In this document: piece after piece, positions 52,651 through 62,944 of the stretch
Position numbering within the stretch: the first letter of the stretch is position 1
Layout: every line of letters starts with the position of its first letter
DNA from: Pardosa pseudoannulata
Lineage: Eukaryota; Arthropoda; Arachnida; Araneae; Lycosidae
Length of the DNA: 64,000 bases
Reading direction: 5' to 3'
Assembly: GCA_032207245.1 (NCBI GenBank)
Contig: CM063510.1
Location: forward strand, 43,976,056 to 44,040,055
Program-made: the position numbers and the translations under genes
Notes under the pieces: generated by a model
Told to the model about the DNA's origin: nothing
What the model saw: the letters and a program-made list of their open reading frames with translations, nothing else
Database searches by the model: none

Positions 52651-53219
52651 CCCCTTCCGGTATGATTTAATAATGAAAAACTGTGCATGAAATAACCATT
52701 TAATTTTTATTTAAAAAACTTGTTTCATTTTACAATTCTTACATATTCTTAATTAAAATCCACTTTTTACATAGTGTTAAATAATATCAGAAACAGTAAA
52801 ATTGAGAAAATATCAAAGCAAAACATTAATAAGGTATACAGATAATAGTCTTCAAGCTAGTGGTACTTTTCAAAACAAAGTGCAAAGGAATTCTTAATTG
52901 TTTACACCGCCAAGTAGTCTCACTTTTAATTTGATTCTTGTAACACACACGGCATTTCTTAGTAGGTTTTCTTTTATTCTGACTTATTAATTTGGCAATG
53001 ACTTGTACCAAGAAATTCTAAGTAAACAATATGCAATAGTGACTTGTGATTTTCACAAGTGATAAAAGTGTTGCCAAATTCAGTACACAAAAAATTTTAA
53101 ACTAAATTAATTATCATATTTAACAGTAACTTTAATCGCATGACGAGTGTAGCTCGTCATTGTGCGGTATAGAATGAAAAACTAATGACGAGCTAGACCC
53201 GTCATTTTACCAGAAGGGG
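52651..53219 (-). mobile_element. piggyBac-like non-autonomous element inserted in a SINE (569 bp)
   Basis: Flanked by TTAA on both sides (52647-52650 and 53220-53223), the invariable piggyBac target duplication. The ends CCCCTTCCGGTA and, from the right, CCCCTTCTGGTA match at 11 of 12 bases. Subterminal palindromes based on ATGACGAG/CTCGTCAT lie near the right end. The host SINE is exactly restored when the element and one TTAA are removed. The minus strand carries the transposase C-terminal coding remnant (next entry). The catalytic domain is deleted. Confidence 0.93.
52826..53011 (-). pseudogene. piggyBac transposase C-terminal cysteine-rich remnant
   Basis: A 61-codon minus-strand frame contains RKPTKKCRVCYKNQIKSET followed by WRCKQLRIPLHFV. 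The C-x2-C and W-x-C pattern, with R-I-P-L-H-F, is that of the zinc-binding tail of piggyBac-type transposases. Shortly after, a shifted frame reads CFEKYH and then a stop, the usual next motif, so a frameshift and a stop have broken the end. A cysteine is replaced by Leu in KQL, where CKQC is expected. No catalytic part is present. Confidence 0.85.
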
Positions 53220-53223
53220 TTAA

Positions 53224-53290
53224 GAAGTAAGTCGCAGTCTTATTAGACATAGTGTTGCAAACAAGTAGACTGTAGCGCTCTAAACCAAAT
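53224..53290 (+). mobile_element. SINE type 1, copy 6, right part
   Basis: Continues the split SINE: GAAGTAAGTCGCAGTCTTAT, then TGTTGCAAACAAGTAGACTG and the tail CTCTAAACCAAA. Confidence 0.88.
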
Positions 53291-53692
53291 TTATACCTTC
53301 TAAAAGAGAGAAAGTGTGTCTTTTTAAATAATGCATAAATGTTTGATTGCTTAATAAATTATAGATCGTCTGTGAGATATTTAATATTGTTTTCATTTGT
53401 TATAAAATTATGAAAATGCCGCTCTTAATTAATTACAATGAAAATATAAAACAATTAATACATATTAGTACGGATGAATACAGAATGTTCATGAAATGTA
53501 GAACTGACTTGATTAAGTAATACTGAATATTTATTTCAAGTACATCCTGTAAATAGTTCCGACGCCATTAACTATGTTTTCGTGAATGGAATTTGTATTT
53601 TACTAAGAACAAAACAGTGTCGTCCCTATTTATAGTGGGGGAAAATTACCATGTTTTAACGGGTAACTGATAGTTAATATTTTTTTAATAAC

Positions 53693-53990
53693 GTGGGTGC
53701 ACTTGCCTGTTAGGTATTCGCCCATACACAGCCGCGGACTTTTGTTGACCATATTTTTTACTGGAGACATTACTCCCAAACACATCCCAAACAAAGTGGA
53801 TCCACGTGATTTAGAAGCGGGAACAAGCAGAAGTCCAAACTTGGCGTGGAACCTCCAGAAGTATTGTTTGGGAACTTGGAAGACATTGTGACAATGAACC
53901 TATTTTACTTGCCCCATATGCCATTAATGAACCCGGTGGACCTTCCGCCGGCCCGAACCTCGATTCCACAACCCTCCAGTTCTTAGATTT
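53693..53990 (+). repeat. dispersed repeat E, copy 2
   Basis: Partner of 3649-3965. Its right edge touches the left arm of the foldback. Confidence 0.7.
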
Positions 53991-53998
53991 GTACCAGA

Positions 53999-54616
53999 AG
54001 TAAATAAAATGATAATTATGTACGTCGACCAAAAATAACTGCACTTAAAAGGATGAGCTCAAAGAGAAATCATGTGGACTAGAATGTTTTTGTGAAATCG
54101 GAAGGGATTGAATTATTAAAATTCAGGAAGAGATAAAGAATATAATAAATTTTACCTGCACTTTAAATATAAACTAACTGAACTCCGTAGTTCAGTTACT
54201 TAATATTTAAAGCATAGGATTAGAGTTAAAGCACACGGTTTCAAATCACGGTCGGCTGCAATTGTTTACATCTGGGCATTGCAATTGTTGCCATTCGATG
54301 TGTAGAAATATCGTCGATTTTAATGTGGCATACTTACGCGTTTTATTTATGGAGATTGCATTTAGTATTTCAAGATATATGGTCTATTATAAGCAATACA
54401 TTTTCATCTTAAACCGAACTCTTTTAGAAGGTTTGTCGAGTGTTTTTCTAGAGTTATGTTTTCTTCGAATATTTCTTTACCACTTCCTGAATTTTAATAA
54501 TTCAATCCCTCCCGGTTTTCACAAAAACATTCCAACCTACACGATTTCACTTTGAGCTCATCCCTGTTTATGCAGTTATTCGCGGACGACGTACGTAATT
54601 ATCATTTTATTTATCT
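53999..54616. repeat. foldback structure: about 140-bp inverted arms
   Basis: The left arm 53999-54138 and right arm 54475-54616 are inverse complements at roughly 80% by eye. They share TAAATAAAATGATAATTA, GGATGAGCTCAAAG, GAATGTTTTTGTGAAA and GGGATTGAATTATTAAAATT. The 336-base loop holds a tRNA-like segment. Short frames read from each arm (Met-Gln-Leu-Phe, then Asn-Tyr-His-Phe-Ile-Tyr) are mirror images of each other and not genes. Confidence 0.85.
54184..54257 (+). other. tRNA-like segment in the foldback loop
   Basis: Contains TAGTTCAGTTACTTAA (A-box-like) and CGGTTTCAAATCACG (B-box-like) at tRNA spacing. Acceptor pairing is poor, so it is more likely a SINE head than a tRNA gene. Confidence 0.35.
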
Positions 54617-54629
54617 ATTCATGCGTTCA

Positions 54630-55390
54630 TTTGTAGGCTGTCATTTACGTTCATTAAAATTCGTGTCTTTCAGACCCTGTGATAAAAGGAAAAGGGGCAC
54701 AACGATGGGCCATTACAATATCTCCGAACAGGCAAAAGTATCTATATGCAGAAGCAGCGCTCTTATATATTTGATTTATTCAACTGTGACCCCTTCTAAA
54801 ACTTTCCAGTTTCCATTCTTTTGAGCCAGTTTGACTGGAGGCAAAATCATTGACTTAATCTACAACGAATGATTCGATAATAATGGAACACACATCGTTC
54901 CAGCTGCAGGCCGAATTCTTTATTTATAAGATGGAACGCTATTCATCACATTTTTATTCATCTGCAATTGACATTTGTTGCATTGAATAATAAGTTTTTG
55001 CACTTTATTGCGTTTTTTTTTTAATTCAAAATTTTAATACCGTGAAAATTTTCAGATCCATGAGAAATATTTTGCTATCGTTATCTTCTTGGTACATGCT
55101 CTGGTGGCATTAAAGCATATTTTATACACTTTGTCATCCTTTAAAAACATGGGAAGTTTTTTTTTTTCAGGACTGCGTCATACATTTATATCTTAAACTA
55201 TGTTCGATTTTCTGTCTATGATATGAAGAATTCCTTCTAATTTCGATGCTAGACGGAAACAAAAGCTAATTAAAAGATAATTTTTTTATTATTTATTATT
55301 AATAGGACTATCTAAACCAATTATTGCATGGTATTTAAAAGATAAACTTATTTAACCTCTAGTGAAACCTCTAGTGGTTTATTTTAAATT
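54630..55390. other. non-coding sequence, no gene seen
   Basis: Nothing supported. Confidence 0.45.
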
Positions 55391-55396
55391 CTTAGT

Positions 55397-55890
55397 CAAG
55401 GATGGGAAAATTTTTTCAGTCACAGGCCAAAAAATCGAAAGAAAAAATGTTTGGTGGGGTAAGATAAATTTTTCTAAAATTTTAAAAACAATATACAAGT
55501 ATTACAATTTAAATATGTTAATGAGGTGAATGAAATTGTGAATTCATTTTTGATAGTTCCTTTTATTGAGGTTTGAAGTGAGATGAACTGAATTTAAGGA
55601 ACGAAGCTAAATGTTCATTTGTTAGTATGCTTCCGAAATTATTCTTTCTAAGGTTTATACTTGAAAACACTTGTTCCCATATATAAGATGAAGCAAACAA
55701 AGCGCTGATCTACTGGGGGTGTCATATTAAATTTGGGATATAATATTTAAACAAAGTAGAAAAGGAGATGAATATATAATATATAAATATATATTTCTTT
55801 TAATCTGTCTCTGACCGGCAACTTAAAATTATATCCAAGGGCCGGATAAAACCTTCCGGACGGCCGGAGTTAGCCCGTGGTCCGTCCCTG
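55397..55890 (-). mobile_element. hAT-like non-autonomous element, copy 3 (494 bp)
   Basis: Same family and orientation as 13220-13699 and 36845-37345. The left end CAAGGATGGGAAAATTTTT is decayed. The right end reads CAGGGACGGACCACGGGC. Flanking 8-mers TTCTTAGT and TTCTTCTA match at only about 5 bases, so the target duplication has eroded. This copy looks the oldest of the three. Confidence 0.85.
55518..55705 (-). pseudogene. hAT transposase C-terminal remnant with premature stop
   Basis: The minus strand reads EQVFSSINLRKNNF, then LTNEHLASFLKFSSS. An early TAA at 55563-55565 removes the last 15 codons present in the other two copies. Substitutions at conserved positions (R-L-T-D-E-H to I-L-T-N-E-H) also show loss of constraint. 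Confidence 0.8.
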
Positions 55891-55899
55891 TTCTTCTAG

Positions 55900-56280
55900 G
55901 TTATCAGCTGGGGGTGGGGATTCAGTTAAAAGATAAATCTAATTAATTCGAAGTTGAAATCAAGTTGCTATGCCCTTTTTACAGCGAAAAGGGGATTCGA
56001 TTCAGAGCTTATTTTAATGGAAAATATGTAATAACCCCTGTACTTAGATAACCACTTAACTACGGATACACCCCCAGTGTATTATCCGGGACCCTCCCCC
56101 TTTTCCTTTGACATAACAGGGATTTGCAATTTTATTTCATCCTCGACTTATTAATCTGTCAACCAATTTTCCCAAAGAAAGATACAAAATATTTAAATTC
56201 TCGTGAACTTTGAATTTAAATATGACGGAGAAGTTTGGATCACAGAGAAGTGGAACGTTTTTTGTTACGATTTTTCGAAC
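55900..56280. other. non-coding sequence, no gene seen
   Basis: Nothing supported. Confidence 0.45.
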
Positions 56281-56286
56281 AAGTTT

Positions 56287-57380
56287 CAATTTTTACTAAA
56301 TACAATGGAAGGGAACGAATAAACATTAAGATATTATGATTTTAATAAGACTGAGTTTTTAAAATTAAAAATACCATTCAATTTTTACTAAATACATTGG
56401 AAGAGAACAAGGGAACGTATAAATACTAAGATATTGAGATTTTAATAAGATTGAGTTTTTAAAATTAAAAATACCATTCAATTTTTACTAAATACATGGT
56501 AAGGGAACAAGGGAACGTATAAATATTAAGATATTGTGATTTTAATAAGATTGAGTTTTTAAAATTAAAAATACTAATCAATTTTTACTAAATACAATGG
56601 AAGGGAACAAGGGAACGTATAAACATTAAGATATTATGATTTTAATAAGACTGAGTTTTTAAAATTAAAAATACCATTCAATTTTTACTAAATACAATGG
56701 AAGGGAACAAGGGAACATATAAATATTAAGATATGATTTCAATAAGATTGAGTTTTTAAAATTAAAAATACCATTCAATTTTTACTAAATACATGGTAAG
56801 GGAACAAGGGAACGTATAAATATTAAGATATTGTGATTTTAATAAGATTGAGTTTTTAAAATTAAAAATACTAATCAATTTTTACTAAATACAATGGAAG
56901 GGAACAAGGGAACGTATAAACATTAAGATATTATGATTTTAATAAGACTGAGTTTTTAAAATTAAAAATACCATTCAATTTTTACTAAATACATTGGAAG
57001 AGAACAAGGGAACGTATAAATACTAAGATATTGAGATTTTAATAAGATTGAGTTTTAAAATTAAAAATACCATTCAATTTTTACTATATACATGGTAAGG
57101 GAACAAGGGAACGTATAAATATTAAGATATTATGATTTTAATAAGACTGAGTTTTTAAAATTAAAAATACCATTCAATTTTTACTAAATACAATGGAAGG
57201 GAACAAGGGAACGTATAAATATTAAGATATTATGATTTTAATAAGACTGAGTTTTTAGAATTAAAAATACCATTCAATTTTTACTAAATACATTGGAAGA
57301 GAACAAGGGAACGTATAAATACTAAGATATTGAGATTTTAATAAGATTGAGTTTTTAAAATTAAAAATACCATTCAATTT
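56287..57380 (+). repeat. 100-bp minisatellite, 11 units, with higher-order order
   Basis: Units begin CAATTTTTACTAAATAC at 56287, 56379, 56479, 56579, 56679, 56776, 56876, 56976, 57075, 57175 and 57275, with a partial start at 57375. Three main unit types differ at linked sites: A (ACAATGG with ATATTATG), B (ACATTGGAAGAG with ATATTGAG) and C (ACATGGTA with ATATTGTG and ACTAATC). The order is A B C A A' C A B C' A B, so a roughly 300-base ABC super-unit is visible. Non-coding. Confidence 0.95.
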
Positions 57381-57384
57381 TATA

Positions 57385-58060
57385 TGGATGAAGTGTTTAC
57401 AGTTCTGTATAGTGGACTTTGGAAGAACGAGATGATTGCTATTAGAAATTATGTCTTAGCCGTATCGTTTAAACACAGAAAAATTGTGAAATTCGTAATA
57501 CAGATAAAGAAAAAAAAGGAAGCAGTTAAACCTGGAGAAGGGTGACCAGTTAGAAATGACAGATTGTAATGACTTTTAAAAAAGAATAGAAACAAAATCG
57601 AGAGATGTGTCTGAAAAGTAGTTAAATTTTACCATACATTTCTGTTATGGTATGGAAATATAAATACATCTCGAAAATTAGAAATACAGAAATTTTCAAA
57701 TGGTCTTAGACCGTTTAACATTTTACTTTGTTTTTTCTTTCCAAAATTTTTAATCCTATTAATGACTGGTATCGCTTTTTAGGGACATCGAAAAAATAGT
57801 CTGTAAAATATTTATTTTTTCGGAATTAAGCTTTACTTTTCAGCGAAGGTAGATGGCAATACTTTTAGCAAACAACCCAAGTTTTTGAGTGTCTGTAATT
57901 GTTTATAATTTAGTTATTTAAATCAACATTTTGAGATTTTTCAAGCTTTGTATGTGAATATGCGTTTTCGGGAGGTACATGGACTGAAATTTTAACAAAT
58001 AGCGTTATCTGTCATAAAGCTTTACTTTTACTGTACATTCCCCCCAGATAGCTAATTTAG
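57385..58060. other. non-coding sequence, no gene seen
   Basis: Nothing supported. Confidence 0.5.
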
Positions 58061-58063
58061 TTT

Positions 58064-58290
58064 GCAGCAAACTTGTAGCAGTCTGGCTTTGCAAGCCTAC
58101 AAACTTGCAGCAAGTTCAGCATGACAAGTCTGCAAGTTTGAAACAAGACTGTAGCAAGTCTGCGCAAACTTCGAAGTCACCATACCTGCGACTTGCAGCC
58201 AACTTGTCATGCAAGTTACAGTACACTTTCCGTGCAAGTTTGCCGCAAACTTGTCATATCAAACTTGCAGCAAGTTCATTGCAAACCAGG
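58064..58290. repeat. irregular array built on AACTTGC / GCAAGTT
   Basis: Many copies of AACTTGC, CAAACTTG, GCAAGTTTG and CTTGCAGCAAG in both orientations with irregular spacing. Several form short palindromes such as AACTTGCAGCAAGTT. Frames of 60-69 codons here reflect the repeat. Class unknown. Confidence 0.85.
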
Positions 58291-58439
58291 GTTGGAAAAA
58301 ACCTCACCGTTTGAAAAAAAAACCTTTTTGTTTGGTTTAAATAGCATATGTAAAGGGAATTTGTTTTACTTTTGAAAATACTAACATTTTAGATAATTTT
58401 GAATAAATATTAAAAATTCATTAGTAATTAATTTCTTAA

Positions 58440-58784
58440 CCCTTTGCACTCGAGGGCTCCGGAGCGTAGCCATTTAAAATTTGTCTTCAAACTCGAGTGC
58501 TCCGCTACGGACACAATGCAAAATAATTAGTTTTTACGATTTGTTTTTGTTTTTATGTTAAAAACTGAAAATTATTTGCATTATAAATTTCTTATTATAA
58601 GCTTGTTCCGTTTTATTAATGTCCTTTTGTGAAGTTTAATATGGCAGCTTATCACTAATGAAGACAAGTTATAATAATCAAATATTTTTAAATTTCTTAT
58701 TTATTTAACTGTCAAAAGTCCATAATAATTAGATTTAAAATATTCGAGATTGTACTTAGCCGAAATGACACGGGCATTAATAGG
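58440..58784. mobile_element. piggyBac-like MITE candidate, 345 bp
   Basis: TTAA at 58436-58439 and 58785-58788 bounds a segment starting CCCTTTGCACTCGAG and, from the right, CCTATTAATGCCCG. The left end resembles known piggyBac termini (TTAACCCTTTGCACTC). Subterminal motifs with ACTCGAG and GGAGC/GCTCC repeat near the left end. The ends pair poorly with each other, and TTAA is common in AT-rich DNA, so this is less certain than the other two. Confidence 0.55.
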
Positions 58785-58819
58785 TTAAGATAATTAGAAG
58801 ACAGTAGTCGCTTGTAAAA

Positions 58820-59500
58820 TATCACTTCTCAGATTCACAAAGCGGGCCGCCCCGTCTTGTTTCACGTAGTGTTGTAATTAATCAGACCCCCCGAATTCTT
58901 CTCTTCTCTGGTATTTTCTATCAAATGGAAACCATCTTTATTCGGACCTTCAGAGTTCCTTTCTCTACTCATCTAATTTGGTCCGGCCTTGGGAAAGTGC
59001 TGATAAGAAGTAGAGATTAAAAAAATTATCGATAACCTGTTACGTTTGAGCAACCTGCACCCCCCCCCCTCCCTGCTTTCATTTTCTGGGGAGTGTGCCT
59101 TTCCCCCTTTCTTGATTGATGTAGCTACCGGTTGTGGACTGAAGCTTTAATCGAATGCAGGGCCTCGCTGTTTGCAATTTGTCAAACCCAAGTCCGGGAT
59201 AGGACAGAGGGCCTTATTTGCGAGGGAATGAGCCACCGTGTTTGCTTTATTTGTTTCTTATTCCATTAGCTGGTCTTTAACTTTCTCCTTATTATCAGAT
59301 CAGAGCTGTCTTTGCTGGCAGATTCTTAAAATAAGGCCATCTCCTTGTCATTAAAATTTCTCATTATGACTTCCAGTGAAATAGGCATTAATAACTGGAC
59401 CATTACGTTAATTCCTGTCGGACGGTTTCATGGGAACGTCAGAGGTGTGGCGCTGATTGAATTCCTTCCATAAGCACTGATGGAAATGCAATTACATTAT
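58820..59500. promoter_or_regulatory. GC-balanced block, candidate conserved non-coding element
   Basis: Composition is balanced and free of simple repeats over about 650 bases, and no frame is open for long. It is dense in transcription-factor-like motifs: ACCGGTT (grainyhead-like), GTGTTTGC and TTTGTTTCTTA (forkhead-like), and ATTAATAACTGG and CGTTAATTCC (homeodomain-like). This is the profile of a developmental enhancer, but conservation cannot be tested here. Confidence 0.35.
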
Positions 59501-59509
59501 ATTTACTTA

Positions 59510-60210
59510 AGTCATAAATCTACACCACTAAAATTCACAATTGCACCTATTTTACGTTGTCGAATTCCATGCATGGATGTATTAATAATGCAAATATGTT
59601 CTTATTTTTTTTTAACTTTGAAATGTAGTGAATAATACCCCCAATTTTAAAGCATAATTAATTATATTTCAACTTTCTCGCATATTTGCTACTTCTAAAA
59701 CTAACAGTTAAGAGAAGCATTTATGTGTTTTTGTGTGATTTCGCTACAAAAATCTGAAATGAGCACCACAATACTTCCTTGTGCGCCAATTAAATAAAGC
59801 ACATTTTTTGCTGCAGTTCATACAAATTTATTTTGTTTGGCCCTGAAATTCTTCATTAAATTGGCCAGTTACACAATTGCTGAAATATGACCTTTTAGTA
59901 ATATCAAACATATAAACATTATTAATTCAACAATGTGTAAAATTATACTAAACAATAAGTAGTATATATTAATTAAGCAATGAGTAGAGCTGAAGTACTG
60001 CCATCTGTTGGCAACTAACTGGTTTCGTGTTAATATTTGCTCTCTTGATATTTTTTGTTATATAGACTGCAAATTGCAATAAAATTGCCGAACTAGATGT
60101 TAGTGCAGTCCTAAATAGATAATTTAAACAATCTTCGTTTAATCATTGTTGACTTATGCAAGATACGTACATACGTCCGTACAGACGTCACGACAAAAGT
60201 ATTCGAAGTG
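59510..60210. other. AT-rich non-coding sequence, no gene seen
   Basis: Nothing supported. Confidence 0.5.
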
Positions 60211-60215
60211 CGTGA

Positions 60216-60335
60216 AAATATTTTCAAAACATGGTACAACAAAAAATTTTACACTACTCGTACATTGTACCTTGTAAATATTTTCAAAACATGGTACAAC
60301 AAAAAATTTTACACTACTCGTACATTGTACCTTGT
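60216..60335 (+). repeat. perfect 60-bp tandem duplication
   Basis: 60216-60275 and 60276-60335 are identical. Each copy contains GGTACAA and TTGTACC and so can fold into a small hairpin. The period of 60 keeps all frames open through it, which explains the overlapping frames of 63 and 83 codons. Confidence 0.95.
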
Positions 60336-60339
60336 ATGT

Positions 60340-61110
60340 TTTCATATCCATATATATATATATATGCAAAGCGTAATCGCGGAATATACATTCTTTTAAG
60401 AACAATCTAGTCTTAAAAATATCTTAGCAATGTTTTTCCCTATTAATCTTTACCCTTGGTTTTTCAAATCGCATTTAAATTACTGATCATATGAACGATA
60501 AATCAGAATTGCAATAAATTTAAAAATATTTTTTACGTACTGTAGATTTAATTTATATGGAAGATATTCAATTATTGGCATTTTGACTTCTTCGTTCACC
60601 ACTGCAGGACCGTTGTCCGGATTTAGTTTCAAGAGGGGGCTTAACTGGACTGCTCTACTCCTCCCCGACATTTCCCTATTTTTTAACCTAAACAACATAA
60701 AGTTCAATTAAAAAAATATATGAAATTACATATTAATATTTAACTTTAATAATAACATATACGTATATATAATTTAAAATTATTTGTATCTAAAAGTCAA
60801 TGCGCAATTTAGTGAAAAATATTAAGATTAAAAAGGTAAATGTACATTTAAATAACTGAAATATTGATTAAGTATGCATTTTTTAAAAAATTATATTTGA
60901 AAAAGGAATTTTATTTCATTTCTAAAATTTAATATAGTAGACTCCAGAATTTTGTAGCAGGGGGGGGACTGAGTTCGTCGGGCTGCCCCTCAGGCCTGAA
61001 TAGTAGATTATGCCGGTGAAAAAATTATATCATATGTGAAAATAGTTGTAGAGCTAATTTACTTCGATAAGAACGCAGCATTTCAAAATTATTTGAATTT
61101 AGCTAATCAA
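60340..61110. other. AT-rich non-coding sequence
   Basis: A short TA tract near 60352-60365 and a G9 run near 60960. No gene seen. Confidence 0.5.
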
Positions 61111-61114
61111 TAGT

Positions 61115-61292
61115 TTGCCTTGGGTTTGGAGTACTACGGTCCACTTTTTGCAACACGAGGGCTAATGAGACCGGAACCTACTGCTTAAAGCCGATTCCGA
61201 ACGGTTACGAACATCCATGCCATAGTGGGATTCGAACCGATGAACTCCGGTTCCGAACGCCAGCACCCTAACCATTCGGCTATCTTTCGGCT
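61115..61292 (-). mobile_element. tRNA-derived SINE type 1, copy 7 (well preserved)
   Basis: On the minus strand the A-box region is TAGCCGAATGGTTAGGG and the B-box is GGTTCGAATCC, followed by the family body and a tail reading CCAAACCCAAGGCAAAC. Together with copy 4 this defines the family consensus of about 160-180 bases. Confidence 0.9.
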
Positions 61293-61399
61293 TAACTTAA
61301 CAATGACGATGCTTCGGATTTCTTTAGTCATTGTTATTTTGAAGAATGTGAAAAGTGAAAAGAATTTAGAGAACTGCAGTGGGCATGCTTTGTGTTAAG

Positions 61400-62320
61400 A
61401 ACTTATTTCAGAAGAATTTAGGAGGAGTTCGTTTCTGAAGTTCTCATTCATTCGAGATAGCTTTGTTTTCTGTCGGGTTGTCTCCAAACTGTGAGGGAAT
61501 TGCAAACGTATCTCCATCGTAAATCAGTCGAGGAAAGTGTCTAAGTAAACAAAAGGCAACTTTGATCAGATTCTCCGCCTCCCTTCCGATCCATTAAAAA
61601 AAGTTGATATGCGTCGTACATCACCAGATCCTAATGAACTACCTTTCCGAAAGAGAAAAAGCTTGCCCTGAAACAAAAATCAGGGATCCCCTTTTCTTCC
61701 CAGGCTGGTCAGCGAAGAGAGCAACGGACGCCATCAAAAGCCATATTGATGATTAACGACATTTTCTCCAGCGGCTACTGAATAGCAGCGTCTGCAACAT
61801 GGAGGGGAAAAAACGCATCCTTGTACTGTCAACCGAAAGGGGGGAATACAAGCAAATCCGCTTCTTGCTTATAATTACAGCGAAAATAATAAGCAGGGGA
61901 AAAGTGAGAGTTCAAGGTCAGCGATCGAATCAGAGGCAAGACATTCTAATGAGTTCTTAAACACTACATATTAATTTAGGCGTCCTGTTTGAGAAAAAGG
62001 GCCAAATTATACCACTGGGATGTTATAAAGTGTGTCATGTGTTTCGATCGACCTATCCTTAATCAAGGTCACACGTAAGGGGGTCGCTTTTGCTTTCGGC
62101 GCCAAACTATTGGAAAAGGGATTTTTTTTATTATTATTATTGTATGATCAGCGTCCCCCTCCCCTTCTTCTTCCCAGCCATTTGTTCATCTCTCCAGATA
62201 CGATTAAATACGTCGCATCTCACGCAATCGATCGTCACGCGATGGACATGGAATATTGGGTCTGTAGTGTGAGGTTCCATTCCAGTGATCTGGTGGAACT
62301 CAATCCACCCACATGTAAAA
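61400..62320. promoter_or_regulatory. GC-balanced block, candidate regulatory region
   Basis: About 900 bases of balanced composition without simple repeats, ending near the piggyBac element at 62398. It has TTTCGGCGCCAAA (62094-62106, a palindromic E2F-type site) and TCAAGGTCA (62063-62071, the extended half-site bound by FTZ-F1/SF-1/ERR receptors) 22 bases apart. A 121-codon plus-strand frame (62032-62397) has no recognisable domain and stops at the transposon edge. I favour non-coding regulatory DNA. Confidence 0.35.
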
Positions 62321-62397
62321 AAAGGAACTTCTTTTGTTTAATTCAATTATTTGTGGATCAGAATATATTTCTAAACTGTTTTACAACTAAACTTTAA

Positions 62398-62936
62398 CAC
62401 TAGATTTATATCACTTTTCAAAAACATACGTTGGTTTTTAGTTAAGTAATAAAATATATGTAAACTTTCATTCCTCTTCCCCGCAGACCCCTTTATTTCG
62501 CATTATGAAATATGGTATACCTATTTTCATGGTTGTGAGCCTTTTTTGACTCATAGAATGTATATGAAAATAAATAAATATGGTATAAAGTAAATATAAA
62601 ATATAAAGTATATAAAGTATAGTATAAAGTAAATATAGAGAAGAAGTCGAGAACACTTCCATTCCAATGACAGAAATTCCTGCTACTGACGCAGGGAAGA
62701 ATTGTCAAGTTCAACAATCATACAAAAGAAACAGATGTAGAAACCACTGTGCTAAATGTAATAGAAATGTTTGCGGAAAATGTGTTTCAAAAGCAGATTT
62801 TATATGTAAAAAATGTTTTCCATGAAATTTTTGATAATAAACATTTCATTTAAATTAATTTGGAATTTTCTTGTATAAGTCAAATTGGCTCATTTCAGTA
62901 AAAATAGGTATATGATCAACATCCGTAAATCTAGTG
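62398..62936 (+). mobile_element. piggyBac-like non-autonomous element, 539 bp
   Basis: TTAA at 62394-62397 and 62937-62940 with perfect 11-bp terminal inverted repeats CACTAGATTTA / TAAATCTAGTG. Inside on the plus strand is an intact C-terminal transposase frame (next entry). The rest of the transposase is deleted. Its termini differ from the piggyBac at 52.6 kb, so it is a separate family. Confidence 0.93.
62667..62825 (+). pseudogene. piggyBac transposase C-terminal cysteine-rich domain, intact 52 codons
   Basis: An ATG-initiated frame of 52 codons ends in TGA at 62823-62825. After a polar start it reads NRCRNHCAKCNRNVCGKCV, then ADFICKKCFP and stop, giving eight cysteines and one histidine in the spacing of the zinc-binding tail that piggyBac transposases use to bind their own ends. 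There are no stops or frameshifts in the cysteine-rich part. The ATG is probably an internal Met of the parent protein. No catalytic aspartate region remains. I call it a remnant, although translation of a small zinc-binding peptide cannot be excluded. Confidence 0.85.
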
Positions 62937-62944
62937 TTAAGTCC

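Noticed and set aside
56287..57380. CRISPR-like array
   Set aside because: Units are contiguous 100-bp repeats with no unique spacers, in eukaryotic DNA. It is a minisatellite.
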